The notes below the pieces were generated by a model. It ran no database searches and was not told the origin of the DNA. It worked only from the letters and a program-made list of their open reading frames with translations. Positions 49,901-57,668 of a stretch of 64,000 nt of DNA are shown here, piece after piece. The stretch comes from Natronobeatus ordinarius. Its GTDB lineage: Archaea > Halobacteriota > Halobacteria > Halobacteriales > Natrialbaceae. Numbering within the stretch: the stretch's first letter is position 1; every line of letters begins with the position of its first letter. The stretch spans positions 2,542,001 through 2,606,000 of the forward strand of contig NZ_CP101456.1 of the NCBI RefSeq assembly GCF_024362485.1, written 5' to 3'. A program made the position numbers and the translations under genes.

Positions 49901-50805
49901 CGGCTGGGGTTATCCACGACGCCGTCGACGCGGTGGTCGACCTCGACGAGCCCCACGAGATGAACTACGTCAAGAAACACGTCGAGGAAGAGGCGGCCGA
50001 ACTCGAAGAGGAGGAAGACCTCGAGGGCGACGAGGCCCGCGACGCCGTCATGGACCGGGTCTTCACGACGAAACCCGGCGGCTACGGAGCCGGGACGAAC
50101 AAGGCCATCGACGAAGGTAACTGGGACGATCGGTCGGATCTCGCGAGCGTCTACGTCCAGTGGGGCGGCTACGCGATGGGCTCGCGCGGCCGGGTCTCTG
50201 ATGCCCACGATTCGTTCGAGCGGCGACTTTCGAGCGTCGACGCCACGGTCAAGCTCGAGGACACGATGGAACAGGACGAGTTCGACTCCTCGGACTGGTA
50301 CGCCTTCCACGGCGGCTTCATTTCGGCTGTGTCGGAAGTTTCGGGCGAAGAGCCGGCGTCGTACGTCGGCGACTCGAGCGATCCCGACAACGTGGACGTC
50401 TACACCAACGAGGAGAAAGTCCGCAAGTCGATGCGCGCTCGCGTGCTCAACCCCGACTGGCTCGAGTCGATGGAAGAACACGGCTACAAGGCCGCGGGCG
50501 ACCTCTCGACGACGGTCGACGTCACGCTGGGCTGGGACGCCACGACGGGCGTCATCAGCGACCGTCTCTGGGAGGACGTCGCCGAGGCCTACGCCTTCGA
50601 CGAGGATCGCCAGGAATGGATGAAAGACGTCAATCCGTGGGCCCTCGAGTCCATCACGGCGACGTTACTCGAGGCCATCGACCGGGATCTCTGGGACGCG
50701 AACGAAGAGATCGAGGACAGACTCCGGGACATCAACCTCTCCGTGGAGGGTGACCTGGAAGCACGAACGACAAACGAAGTTGCAGGAGTGACTAACGATG
50801 ACTGA
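46924..50805 (+). CDS. cobN: Cobaltochelatase large subunit CobN
   Basis: This 1293-residue protein has the CobN/BchH core (about residues 60-1270). Recognisable blocks are GVWFYESHWTHANTRYVDAL, ISGKERMDDEAGVGSVPKQH, VVLHNYPPSDDGIGTAFGLD, VHLGTHGSLEWLPGKTVGLN, GVDLLPTARNFYTLDPRKVP and KPGGYGAGTNKAIDEGNWDD. It binds the corrin or tetrapyrrole substrate and inserts cobalt using ATP from an AAA+ partner, here probably the fused ChlID next door. The length is typical. It overlaps cbiC by eight bases and heads the cobN-cbiC-cbiE-cbiA operon. CobN usually acts on hydrogenobyrinic acid diamide of the aerobic route, while this pathway is anaerobic and has CbiX, so its substrate here is uncertain. Confidence 0.95.
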   Translation: MPTIGLYTATENELGALQEAATRLEGIDLVVRSESDLEDEAELEAYLDALESVDAAVFWLHGAEDSMPGYDLATDRLEEAGVPLVVKATGDAYALEDTTVSEDDREQVYEYLERGGVVNLEHCCRYLAGEYGEYDGEVDDPVELPTEGVYHPDYPAVEYEELLETHDSDKPTVGVWFYESHWTHANTRYVDALVRALEEKGVNVLPAFCNPATDEKGQENAEWVAKNWFSDEDGPIVDAVVSSFMFSLGMSERGRSASDEGGTEDIFLEELGVPVLQAITTMRSRSRYEASDTGVMGFELALSVALPEFDGNVITHPISGKERMDDEAGVGSVPKQHFPIEDRVEHVASLAVNWAQLRHTPNEDKKVAVVLHNYPPSDDGIGTAFGLDSPESTINLLEELEARGYDLEDRPDDGQALIEELTSQLTLEDRWVAPEDVRELSVDVVSPDQYAEWFADADERFQEHIIEEWGEPPERPFAIPGMECGNVLVTVQPPRGFGMDPSKVYHDSDLQPPHDYYAFYAWLREHYEADAVVHLGTHGSLEWLPGKTVGLNGESAPDALVSDLPNVYPYIVNNPGEGTQAKRRSYAAIVDYLTPVMRAAGTYDDLAELEELASEYRQAGMEDARSDDGEHLEALLREKVEELDLAVELGIAGTIDEKADVRGPDEAGSSLAEGDVEGDEVDIDELVERIHEYLTDVKTTQIRMGLHTMSEPPEGERLVEYLVALTRLENPGAPSLRESVAGALGVDYETMLSSPGTYDEDLGMTYAEAADIVYEQSVELIETLAEHDFDVPVSELEGGPDDEVNINLLIVDLETIGDAKAKPGAHDDLRKALAFICEEAQPRVQGAAEEIPQTADALEGEYVPPGGSGAPTRGGVDLLPTARNFYTLDPRKVPAKAAWQVGKEVAEGVLERHYNENDEYPEEIGVVAWGTPTIRTRGETIAQVLAMMGVEPVWTDAGRIDDVEPIPLEELDRPRIDVTTRVSGLFRDAFPAAAGVIHDAVDAVVDLDEPHEMNYVKKHVEEEAAELEEEEDLEGDEARDAVMDRVFTTKPGGYGAGTNKAIDEGNWDDRSDLASVYVQWGGYAMGSRGRVSDAHDSFERRLSSVDATVKLEDTMEQDEFDSSDWYAFHGGFISAVSEVSGEEPASYVGDSSDPDNVDVYTNEEKVRKSMRARVLNPDWLESMEEHGYKAAGDLSTTVDVTLGWDATTGVISDRLWEDVAEAYAFDEDRQEWMKDVNPWALESITATLLEAIDRDLWDANEEIEDRLRDINLSVEGDLEARTTNEVAGVTNDD

Positions 50806-51556
50806 AACCGACGGTGAATACGAGAATGAGTACGCGGATCTGGGCGCAACGACACAGGAGGCGATGGACATCGCCGAGACGAGCATGGACATCGTCCGGC
50901 AGTTCGTCCCCGACGAGACGCTCGCAGACCGGATCCGGCAGAAATCGGTCCACTCGATGGGCGACATCGAGTTCCAGCACCTGATCCGCTTTACCGGCGG
51001 GGACGACCTCGGAGACGACGAGGACGCTCCCGTCCGCGCGGGTGCAAGAGCCATCCTCGAGGGAGCGAACATCGTCACGGACATCACAATGGCCCAGGCA
51101 GGCATCACCGGCCGCGGCCACGACTGTGAGAAGCACAAGGCGATCGGCCACGGGGCCGAGCTCGCGAAAGAGACGGGGATGACCCGGACCGCCTCGGGGG
51201 TGTTCGAGCTCGACAAGGAAGGCGTCTACGACGGCTCGATCGCGACGGTGGGCAACGCCCCGACGGCCGCCTTCGCACTCGCGGACTGCATCGAGAACGG
51301 CACCCGTCCGGCCGTGATCGTCGCGACCCCCGTTGGCTTCGTCAAGGCCGAGGAGAGCCGCCAGCGGATTCGTGAGGTCAGTGAGGAGTACGGTGTTCCG
51401 GCGATTACGAACGTCGGCCGGCGCGGTGGTAGCGGCCTCGCAGCCGCGCTGACGAACGAACTGATCCACGTCGCGAAAGACGTCCGGACGGACGAACTCG
51501 ACCTCGAGTTGACGGCTGAGGTGCGGGCGAGCGAGGATGTGGAGGAAGCGCGATGA
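50798..51556 (+). CDS. cbiC: Cobalt-precorrin-8 methylmutase
   Basis: This 252-residue protein has the CbiC/CobH fold. The active-site region RQKSVHSMGDIEFQHLIRF includes the conserved His that moves the methyl group. ITMAQAGITGRGHDCEKHKA, SIATVGNAPTAAFALADCIE and TNVGRRGGSGLAAALTNELI are other conserved blocks. It moves a methyl group from C11 to C12 to give cobyrinic acid. It overlaps cobN and cbiE, which indicates translational coupling in the operon. Confidence 0.93.
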   Translation: MTETDGEYENEYADLGATTQEAMDIAETSMDIVRQFVPDETLADRIRQKSVHSMGDIEFQHLIRFTGGDDLGDDEDAPVRAGARAILEGANIVTDITMAQAGITGRGHDCEKHKAIGHGAELAKETGMTRTASGVFELDKEGVYDGSIATVGNAPTAAFALADCIENGTRPAVIVATPVGFVKAEESRQRIREVSEEYGVPAITNVGRRGGSGLAAALTNELIHVAKDVRTDELDLELTAEVRASEDVEEAR

Positions 51557-52347
51557 GCGGTGAGTACGACCTCGAGTCAGGCCCCGACCCGGCGACGTTC
51601 GCTGCTGCGGCGGCGGAGCCGGATATCGACGAAGCGACGGACGATCCCGTCTACGCCGTGGGCGTCGGACCGGGCAACCTCGAGTACCTGACCCCACGTG
51701 GCGAGCGCGCCATCCGCGAGGCGGACGTCGTCGTCGGCTTTACGACCGTCGTCGAGTTCGTTTCCGAGTGTACCGACGCCGACCTGATGACCTGTGGTTA
51801 TAAAGACGAGGCCGAGGCCCTCGAGGAGTTCGCCGAACGGGTCGCTGCCGGCGAGTCGGGCACTGCCGTCGCGATGGGCGACCCCAACCACTCGGGCTAT
51901 CAGTTCGTCGGGAAGGTCCAGGACGCCGTCGAACGCGAGGATCCCGACGTTCCGGTACGGATGATCCCCGGCATCTCCTCGATTCAACTCGCGGCGAGTC
52001 GCGCCCGCACACCCAAGGAGGATTCGGAGTTCGTCACCCTCCACAAGCGTGGCGACGTCTCCAGTGATATGGATCGTCTCGCCGAAGCCGTCGGCCAGCG
52101 CCACCTGCTCGTGCTCCCCCGGCCCTACGACATCATGCCCGGGGACATCGCCGAGTTCCTGCTCGAGGCCGGCGCGGACCCGGACCTCGAGGCGCTGGTA
52201 CTCGAGAAACTGACCCACGACGACGAACAGATCCACCGCTCTACGCTCGGGGAGCTCTCCGAGCACGCAGGTGGCGACGGAAAGGACGACACGCCCTTTT
52301 CTGACCTGGTCGTGCTCGCGGTTCGCCGGGAGGTCGCGATCGAATGA
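51553..52347 (+). CDS. cbiE: Cobalt-precorrin-7 C5-methyltransferase
   Basis: This 264-residue tetrapyrrole methylase has VYAVGVGPGNLEYLTPRGER, VAMGDPNHSGYQFVGKVQD and VRMIPGISSIQLAASRARTP, followed by the CbiE-specific HKRGDVSSDMDRLAEAV and DIMPGDIAEFLLEAG. It methylates C5 of the corrin ring and works with CbiT. Here the two activities are encoded by separate genes (cbiT at 12758), whereas in CobL they are fused. Four-base overlaps link it to cbiC and cbiA. Confidence 0.93.
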   Translation: MSGEYDLESGPDPATFAAAAAEPDIDEATDDPVYAVGVGPGNLEYLTPRGERAIREADVVVGFTTVVEFVSECTDADLMTCGYKDEAEALEEFAERVAAGESGTAVAMGDPNHSGYQFVGKVQDAVEREDPDVPVRMIPGISSIQLAASRARTPKEDSEFVTLHKRGDVSSDMDRLAEAVGQRHLLVLPRPYDIMPGDIAEFLLEAGADPDLEALVLEKLTHDDEQIHRSTLGELSEHAGGDGKDDTPFSDLVVLAVRREVAIE

Positions 52348-53663
52348 CCGGAGCAGGTGGCCCGCCGGGGTTCGTCCTCGGTGGCGTCAGCTCCGGCGTC
52401 GGCAAGACCGTCACGACGCTGGCGATCGTGCGGGCACTCGAGGACGCGGGCCACTCCGTCCAGCCCGCAAAGGCCGGGCCGGACTTCATCGATCCGAGCC
52501 ACCACGAGGCGATCGCCGGCCGGCCCTCTCGTACCCTCGACCTGTGGCTCTGTGGTGAGGAGGGCGTCCGGCGCAACTACGCCCGCGGCGAGGGCGACGT
52601 CTGTGTCGTCGAGGGCGTGATGGGACTGTACGACGGCGACGGCTCGAGTACGGCGATGGTCGCCGAGGCCCTCGGTCTCCCGGTCGTCCTCGTCGTCGAC
52701 GCGAAAGCCGGCATGGAGAGCGTGGCAGCGACTGCACTCGGCTTTCAGGCCTACGCCGAGGAGATCGGCCGTAACGTCGAGGTCGCCGGCATCGTCGCCC
52801 AGCGCGCCCACGGTGGCCGACACGAGGAGGGGATCCGCGACGCCCTGCCCGACGACCTCGAGTACTTCGGCCGAATTCCACCGAAACCGGACCTCGAGAT
52901 CCCCGACCGTCACCTCGGCTTGCACATGGGCGAGGAGGCCGCGCTTCCCGAGGAGGCACTGGCGGAGGCCGCCGAGACGCTCGAGGCAGAGCGCCTGGCC
53001 GGCGTGGCGAGCGAGCCGCCAGCGCCAGCCGCGAGCCCCGAACCCGGTCCCGCCGTCGACGCTCGAGTCGCTGTCGCCGACGACGCAGCCTTCTGTTTCC
53101 GGTATTCGGCGACCCTCGAGCGATTCCGCGAACGGGCGGAGCTGGTCACGTTCTCGCCGCTCGCGGGCGACCCCGTCCCCGACTGTGACGGTATCTACCT
53201 TCCGGGTGGCTATCCGGAACTGCACGCCGCGAAGTTGGAGTCGGCCGGCACACTCGAGGAACTCGGCCAGCGAGCGAGCGAGGGGCTTCCGGTCCTCGGG
53301 GAGTGTGGTGGCCTGATGGCGATGTCCCAGACGCTCACGACCGCAGAGGGGGGCACCCACACGATGGCTTCGATTTTGCCCGCCGACGTGACCATGCACG
53401 ACCGCTATCAGGCACTCGATCACGTCGAACTCGAGGCCGTGGACGGAACGCTGACCGCCGACGTGGGCGAGCGACTTCGGGGTCACGAGTTTCACTACTC
53501 GAGTGCCGACGTCGACGGCGACGCCCGTTTCGGCTTCGAGACCGTCCGCGGGAAGGGGATCGACGGCGACCACGACGGGCTGACCGAGTACGACTCGCTC
53601 GGAACGTACGTCCACGTCCACGCCGAGAGCGGGGCGTTCGATCGGTTCCTCGAGGGACTGTAA
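52344..53663 (+). CDS. cbiA: Cobyrinic acid a,c-diamide synthase
   Basis: This 439-residue protein amidates the a and c acetate groups of cobyrinic acid using glutamine and ATP. The N-terminal ATP-binding part has GGVSSGVGKTVTTLAIVRAL and KAGPDFIDPSHHEAIAGRPS; the C-terminal glutaminase part has the nucleophile in LGECGGLMAMSQ and the His of GHEFHYSSADVD. An Ala/Pro-rich linker near residues 220-240 joins the two parts. It overlaps cbiE by four bases and is followed by cobO about 30 bases later. Confidence 0.94.
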   Translation: MTGAGGPPGFVLGGVSSGVGKTVTTLAIVRALEDAGHSVQPAKAGPDFIDPSHHEAIAGRPSRTLDLWLCGEEGVRRNYARGEGDVCVVEGVMGLYDGDGSSTAMVAEALGLPVVLVVDAKAGMESVAATALGFQAYAEEIGRNVEVAGIVAQRAHGGRHEEGIRDALPDDLEYFGRIPPKPDLEIPDRHLGLHMGEEAALPEEALAEAAETLEAERLAGVASEPPAPAASPEPGPAVDARVAVADDAAFCFRYSATLERFRERAELVTFSPLAGDPVPDCDGIYLPGGYPELHAAKLESAGTLEELGQRASEGLPVLGECGGLMAMSQTLTTAEGGTHTMASILPADVTMHDRYQALDHVELEAVDGTLTADVGERLRGHEFHYSSADVDGDARFGFETVRGKGIDGDHDGLTEYDSLGTYVHVHAESGAFDRFLEGL

Positions 53664-53693
53664 CGACGAGACGAAGACGACCACCTACCAACG

Positions 53694-54389
53694 ATGACTA
53701 TGACCGACGACACCGACCCGAAAGACCCGATCGAACGAACGCCCGGTAAAGGACGGACCCCCGTTGCCAGGGAGATCGAACCCGACGCCCCCGACGAGTT
53801 CGGGCAGACCCAGGTCTGGTGGGGCGACGGCAAGGGGAAAACGACCGCCGCACTCGGGATGGCCATCCGTGCGGCCGGCCACGGCTACCGCGTCCACCTC
53901 CTGCAGTTCATGAAAGGCGGGGCCTCGAGCGTCGAGGACGTCCGTGGAGAGTACAATGCAATCGCAAAAATACCGGGACTGAGCTACGAGAACACTGGCA
54001 ACTACGGCTGGCACAGATTTGTAGATGGCTCCGACGACGACGAACACGAAGCGAAAGCGAAAGGCGGCCTCGAGCGCGCCCGCGAGATCGTCGACGGCGC
54101 GAGAGAGGTCGATCTCACGGCGCCACTGGACCTCGAAGCCGACCCCGAGGAGGGCGCCCACATGCTGATCCTCGATGAGATCCTCTATGCAGCCAACCGC
54201 GAGCTGATCGACCCCGAGGACGTCCTCGAGCTCGTTCGTGAGAAACCGGAGGGCCTCGAACTGGTGCTCACCGGCGGACACGAGCGACCAGCGTACGTCC
54301 TCGAAGACGCCGATCTGGTGACGAACGTCCGCAAGGAGAAACACCCGATCGACGCCGGGCAACGGGCACGAAAGGGAACCGAGTACTGA
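53694..54389 (+). CDS. cobO: Cob(I)yrinic acid a,c-diamide adenosyltransferase (CobO/BtuR type)
   Basis: This 231-residue protein has the CobA/CobO/BtuR P-loop (WWGDGKGKTTAALGMAIRAA), the conserved VHLLQFMKGGASSVEDVRGE, LILDEILYAANRELIDPEDV and LVLTGGHERPAYVLEDADL. It adds the adenosyl group to cobalt, giving the coenzyme form. An alternative start lies two codons downstream. The first about 35 residues are a disordered acidic lead. It is the last recognised cobalamin gene of the window; the remaining steps (cobyric acid to B12) must be encoded elsewhere. Confidence 0.94.
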   Translation: MTMTDDTDPKDPIERTPGKGRTPVAREIEPDAPDEFGQTQVWWGDGKGKTTAALGMAIRAAGHGYRVHLLQFMKGGASSVEDVRGEYNAIAKIPGLSYENTGNYGWHRFVDGSDDDEHEAKAKGGLERAREIVDGAREVDLTAPLDLEADPEEGAHMLILDEILYAANRELIDPEDVLELVREKPEGLELVLTGGHERPAYVLEDADLVTNVRKEKHPIDAGQRARKGTEY

Positions 54390-54505
54390 TCGGGTATCGT
54401 TCGGCCGGACGCCAGCTGGTCGTTCGTCACGACGGACTGCTGAATCGACCGGACGGCCGGGTAACAAACGTGTCGAGCTGACGCGCTCGGTGCGTCGGAA
54501 CGTCG

Positions 54506-55438
54506 CTACTCTTCGGCTCGAGCCAGTGCTGTCTCGAGCGCCTCGAGGACCTCCGTCGGGTGTTCGGCGTGGGGAAGCAGCGTCGCGTAGTCGACGACGA
54601 GCAGCTCGAGGTCGGCAGCTTCGGCGAGTTCCCGTCCTTTTCGAAGCGGTACGAGTTCGGCGTCACGGCCCCAGACGAGCGTCACCGGGATCTCGAGGGC
54701 GGCGAGCTCTGTCGCGAGGTCGAAGTCCGGATCGAGCAGCCCGGAGGCGAACGAGGCGGGGGCGAAACGAGCGCCGGACTGGTGGGCGCTGCGCCAGGCG
54801 TAGTCGACCTCCGCGTCGTCGACGTTCGAGCCGTCGTAGTAGCCGTCACGGGCGAGGAAGCGTCGGATCGACGGACCGCTCGAGAGCAGGTTGAACAGCG
54901 TCTGGCCGACGACGGGTGTCCGGACGAGCGTTCGCAACCAGGGTCGGTCGTCGGCCGTCTCGGCAGTCGGACAGATCAGGACGAGTGCGGCGACGTCGGT
55001 GTCGTGGGCTGCGGCGGTCGCGAACGACGCCGAGAGCGAGGAGGCGACGACGATCGGTTCGTCGGTCACGTCCGCGGCGAATTCGCTGACGAACTCCTCG
55101 TAGAGGTCGGCGGAGTAGACCAGCGGTGGGCGATCCGACCGGCCGAACCCGGGCAGATCGACTGCGATCACGTGATAGTTCTCGGCGAGGGCGGCGAAGA
55201 TCGGCTCGAACTCGTAGCTGCTCGCCGCCGCGTTGACGCCGTGGCACAGGAGCACGTCGGGGTCATCCGGGTCGCCAGCCGCCGTGTACGCGACGTTCAT
55301 TCCACGCCATCGATAGGTTCGCTCGACGCCCGGGAGTGGGTTTTCCAGGTCGCCAGCGCGTCGCCGCAGGACGCGGTCGCCGACGACGGCTGCACCGACT
55401 GCACCGACTGCGAGACCGAAGGCCGTTCGGAGCTTCAT
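54506..55438 (-). CDS. Alpha/beta-hydrolase fold protein
   Basis: This 310-residue protein begins with a short hydrophobic segment (AFGLAVGAVGAAVVGDRVL) that could anchor it in the membrane. An alpha/beta-hydrolase domain follows, with the oxyanion strand VLLCHGVNAAASSYEFEPIF, the VIAVDLPGFGRSDRPP strand, a nucleophile elbow, VTLVWGRDAELVPLRKGREL (acid Asp) and LLPHAEHPTEVLEALE (catalytic His). The nucleophile elbow reads VVASSLSASFATA instead of GxSxG, an unusual form. The substrate is unknown. It converges on cobO and lies near the meaB gene on the same strand. Confidence 0.83.
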   Translation of the reverse strand: MKLRTAFGLAVGAVGAAVVGDRVLRRRAGDLENPLPGVERTYRWRGMNVAYTAAGDPDDPDVLLCHGVNAAASSYEFEPIFAALAENYHVIAVDLPGFGRSDRPPLVYSADLYEEFVSEFAADVTDEPIVVASSLSASFATAAAHDTDVAALVLICPTAETADDRPWLRTLVRTPVVGQTLFNLLSSGPSIRRFLARDGYYDGSNVDDAEVDYAWRSAHQSGARFAPASFASGLLDPDFDLATELAALEIPVTLVWGRDAELVPLRKGRELAEAADLELLVVDYATLLPHAEHPTEVLEALETALARAEE

Positions 55439-55520
55439 ACCCCCGATTCGACGGCGATGGCTTTAGTCCTGCGGATGGCGACAGATCGACCCCGCCGAGG
55501 CGTTCACGCGCCGGTGGCGG

Positions 55521-56606
55521 CTACCGTGAGGTCCGCTCGAGCGGGCCGGACTCGAGGTCGCCGAGACACTCCTCGACGGGCTCGAGCGCCCGATTCGCGA
55601 TGGTGTACGGGTCGGTCTCGCCCTGCCGGACGGCCTCTGCGAGTTCGGCGACGCCGCCGGCGTGCTCGAGTTCGTCCTCGAGGAGGGCGTGGACGTCCTC
55701 GCGCAACAGGGTACGAATCTCCTCGGCGTAGCGCAGCCGCGTCCGTTCGGCGAGCCGTCCCGTCTCCTCGAGGAACGACCGGTGGGTGGCGAGTTCGCCG
55801 ATGAGCGTCTCGATTCCGTCGCCTTTCGTCGCGACCGTCTCGACGACCGGCGGCGTCCACGTCCCGTCGTCCGCGTCTTCGGCCGCGTCCTCATCGCCCC
55901 ACGAGTGGTCGGCCATCGCGTCGGCGCCGTGGTGGCCGACGTCGACGATGCCGGTCCCCTCGCCGAGTTCGATCATCTCTAGCAGCTCCTGAACCGTCCG
56001 ATCCGTACCGGGTCGGTCAGCCTTGTTGACGACGAAGACGTCGGCGATCTCGAGGATGCCCGCCTTGAGCGTCTGGATCGAGTCGCCCGAACCGGGCGGG
56101 ACGAGGACGGCGACGGTGTCGGCCGTGCGAACGATGTCGATCTCGTTCTGGCCAGCGCCGACGGTCTCGATGATGATCTTGTCCTTCCCGAAGGCGTCCA
56201 TCGCTTTCACGGCGTCGGCGGTCGCCGTCGATAGCCCCCCGAGGGTGCCGCGGGCGCTCATCGACCGCACGAAGACGTCCATGTCGCCGATCGTCGAGGC
56301 CATCCGAATGCGGTCGCCGAGAACCGCCCCACCGGTGAACGGCGACGAGGGGTCGATAGCGATGACACCGACCGTCTCGCCGCGCTCGCGGTAGGTTTCG
56401 GCGAGCTTGTCGACGAGTGTCGATTTCCCCGCCCCCGGACTACCGGTGATCCCGATGACGTCTGCCTCGCCGGTGTGTGCGTAGAGTTCGGAGACGAGGT
56501 CGCGATAACCCGGCGAACGGTTCTCGATCTTTGAGATCACTCGCGCCAGCGCCCGGTGGTTCCCCTCGAGGAGGTCCTCGAGGAGTGCTTCGTCGTCGGC
56601 GTTCAT
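55521..56606 (-). CDS. meaB: Methylmalonyl-CoA mutase-associated GTPase MeaB
   Basis: This 361-residue protein has the MeaB/ArgK G domain: Walker A GSPGAGKST (55-63), VIAIDPSSPFTGGAVLGDRI, a switch region, IIIETVGAGQNEIDIVRTAD and VVNKADRPG. The C-terminal helical dimerisation part follows (SFLEETGRLAERTRLRYAEE). MeaB protects and loads adenosylcobalamin on methylmalonyl-CoA mutase. An acidic insertion near residues 240-260 (HSWGDEDAAEDADDGTWTPP) is present. It overlaps the B12-binding subunit gene upstream by about four bases, forming a B12-enzyme operon right beside the cobalamin cluster. The frame stays open far upstream, but the Met at 56606 gives the family N-terminus. Confidence 0.93.
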   Translation of the reverse strand: MNADDEALLEDLLEGNHRALARVISKIENRSPGYRDLVSELYAHTGEADVIGITGSPGAGKSTLVDKLAETYRERGETVGVIAIDPSSPFTGGAVLGDRIRMASTIGDMDVFVRSMSARGTLGGLSTATADAVKAMDAFGKDKIIIETVGAGQNEIDIVRTADTVAVLVPPGSGDSIQTLKAGILEIADVFVVNKADRPGTDRTVQELLEMIELGEGTGIVDVGHHGADAMADHSWGDEDAAEDADDGTWTPPVVETVATKGDGIETLIGELATHRSFLEETGRLAERTRLRYAEEIRTLLREDVHALLEDELEHAGGVAELAEAVRQGETDPYTIANRALEPVEECLGDLESGPLERTSR

Positions 56607-57019
56607 CGCTCGGGGACGTTCTCCCGGACGAACTCGATGGTCTCCTCGATCGACGTTCCGGGGCCGAAGACGGCGGCGACGCCCTCTTCTTTGAGTCCCT
56701 CCTTGTCCTCGTCGGGGATGACGCCGCCGACGAGCACCAGTGTGTCTTCGGCTGCGCCGTACTCCTCGAGTCCCTCCATCACCTTGGGGACGAGGGTGTT
56801 GTGCGCGCCAGAGAGGATCGAGATGCCGAGGACGTCGACGTCCTCCTGGACCGTCGCCTGGACGATGTCCTCCGGGGCCTTGTGCAGCCCGGAGTAGATG
56901 ACCTCGAAGCCGGCGTCTCGAAACGCGCGTGCGATGACGTGGGCTCCGCGGTCGTGGCCGTCGAGGCCGACCTTGGCGACGAGACACCGGATGGACCGTT
57001 GCTCCTGTTCGCTGCTCAT
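56603..57019 (-). CDS. Methylmalonyl-CoA mutase B12-binding (small) subunit
   Basis: This 138-residue protein is the cobalamin-binding domain of methylmalonyl-CoA mutase, with the DxHxxG motif (KVGLDGHDRGAHVIA, Asp20, His22, Gly25), VDVLGISILSGAH and LVLVGGVIPDEDKEGLKEEG. In archaea this subunit is separate from the large catalytic one, which is not in the window. The start at 57019 gives the usual short lead before RCLVAKVGLDGHD. It precedes meaB, with overlapping stop and start. Confidence 0.94.
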   Translation of the reverse strand: MSSEQEQRSIRCLVAKVGLDGHDRGAHVIARAFRDAGFEVIYSGLHKAPEDIVQATVQEDVDVLGISILSGAHNTLVPKVMEGLEEYGAAEDTLVLVGGVIPDEDKEGLKEEGVAAVFGPGTSIEETIEFVRENVPER

Positions 57020-57236
57020 GTCACACCCTTTCGTGGCCGGTCGTTTGACTTTAACGGAAGTTTCTGAACCTGCCGAAACGGCCGAGTCGGCACTCGAGGA
57101 GTGATCGACGGGCCACCAACTCGACGACGAAACGCCGACGTCCCGGGCGGCGTGCGTCGGCCCAGGAGATGATCCAGCTCCTAACGCCACTCGATCAGGG
57201 ACAATCATTACAGTTACGAGGGTAGAATAGTCACCG

Positions 57237-57605
57237 ATGGCCGACGGACGAAACCACGGCGGGTCGAGCACGGCGGTCGACGCAATCGACGACGACCTCT
57301 TCGTCGCCCTCCGGAATCGTCACCGACGGTACGCGCTCTACTTCCTCCTCGAGCACGAGTCCGTCTCGACTACGGAACTCGCCGACGTGATCGCCGGCTG
57401 GACGCACCTCGAGGCAGGAATCGCGACCCGCGAAGACCGAGACGAACTCCACGCGGCCCTCGTTCACCAGCACCTCCCGCTCCTCGAGGACGTGGGCCTG
57501 ATCGACCGGGACGGGGAGTTCGTCACGCGTGCGAACTGGACGGACCCGGTCCCGTCGTTCGTTCGACGCGGACTCGAGTGGGAAACCAGCACGCATGGCT
57601 CCTGA
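57237..57605 (+). CDS. Small winged-helix DNA-binding protein
   Basis: This 122-residue protein resembles haloarchaeal HTH proteins of the DUF7344 type: LFVALRNRHRRYALYFLLEH, SVSTTELADVIAGW, and LHAALVHQHLPLLEDVGLID, followed by FVTRANWTDPVPSFVRRGLE. The first helix-turn-helix and the Arg-rich helix should bind DNA. It is followed 63 bases later by a DICT-domain gene on the same strand, so the pair may form a sensor-regulator unit. The DUF label is from memory. Confidence 0.8.
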   Translation: MADGRNHGGSSTAVDAIDDDLFVALRNRHRRYALYFLLEHESVSTTELADVIAGWTHLEAGIATREDRDELHAALVHQHLPLLEDVGLIDRDGEFVTRANWTDPVPSFVRRGLEWETSTHGS

Positions 57606-57668
57606 ATCTCTCGAACCGGACGACCGACGACCGTCGAGCCCGCGAACTCGCCAGTTCGCCACCTTCCG

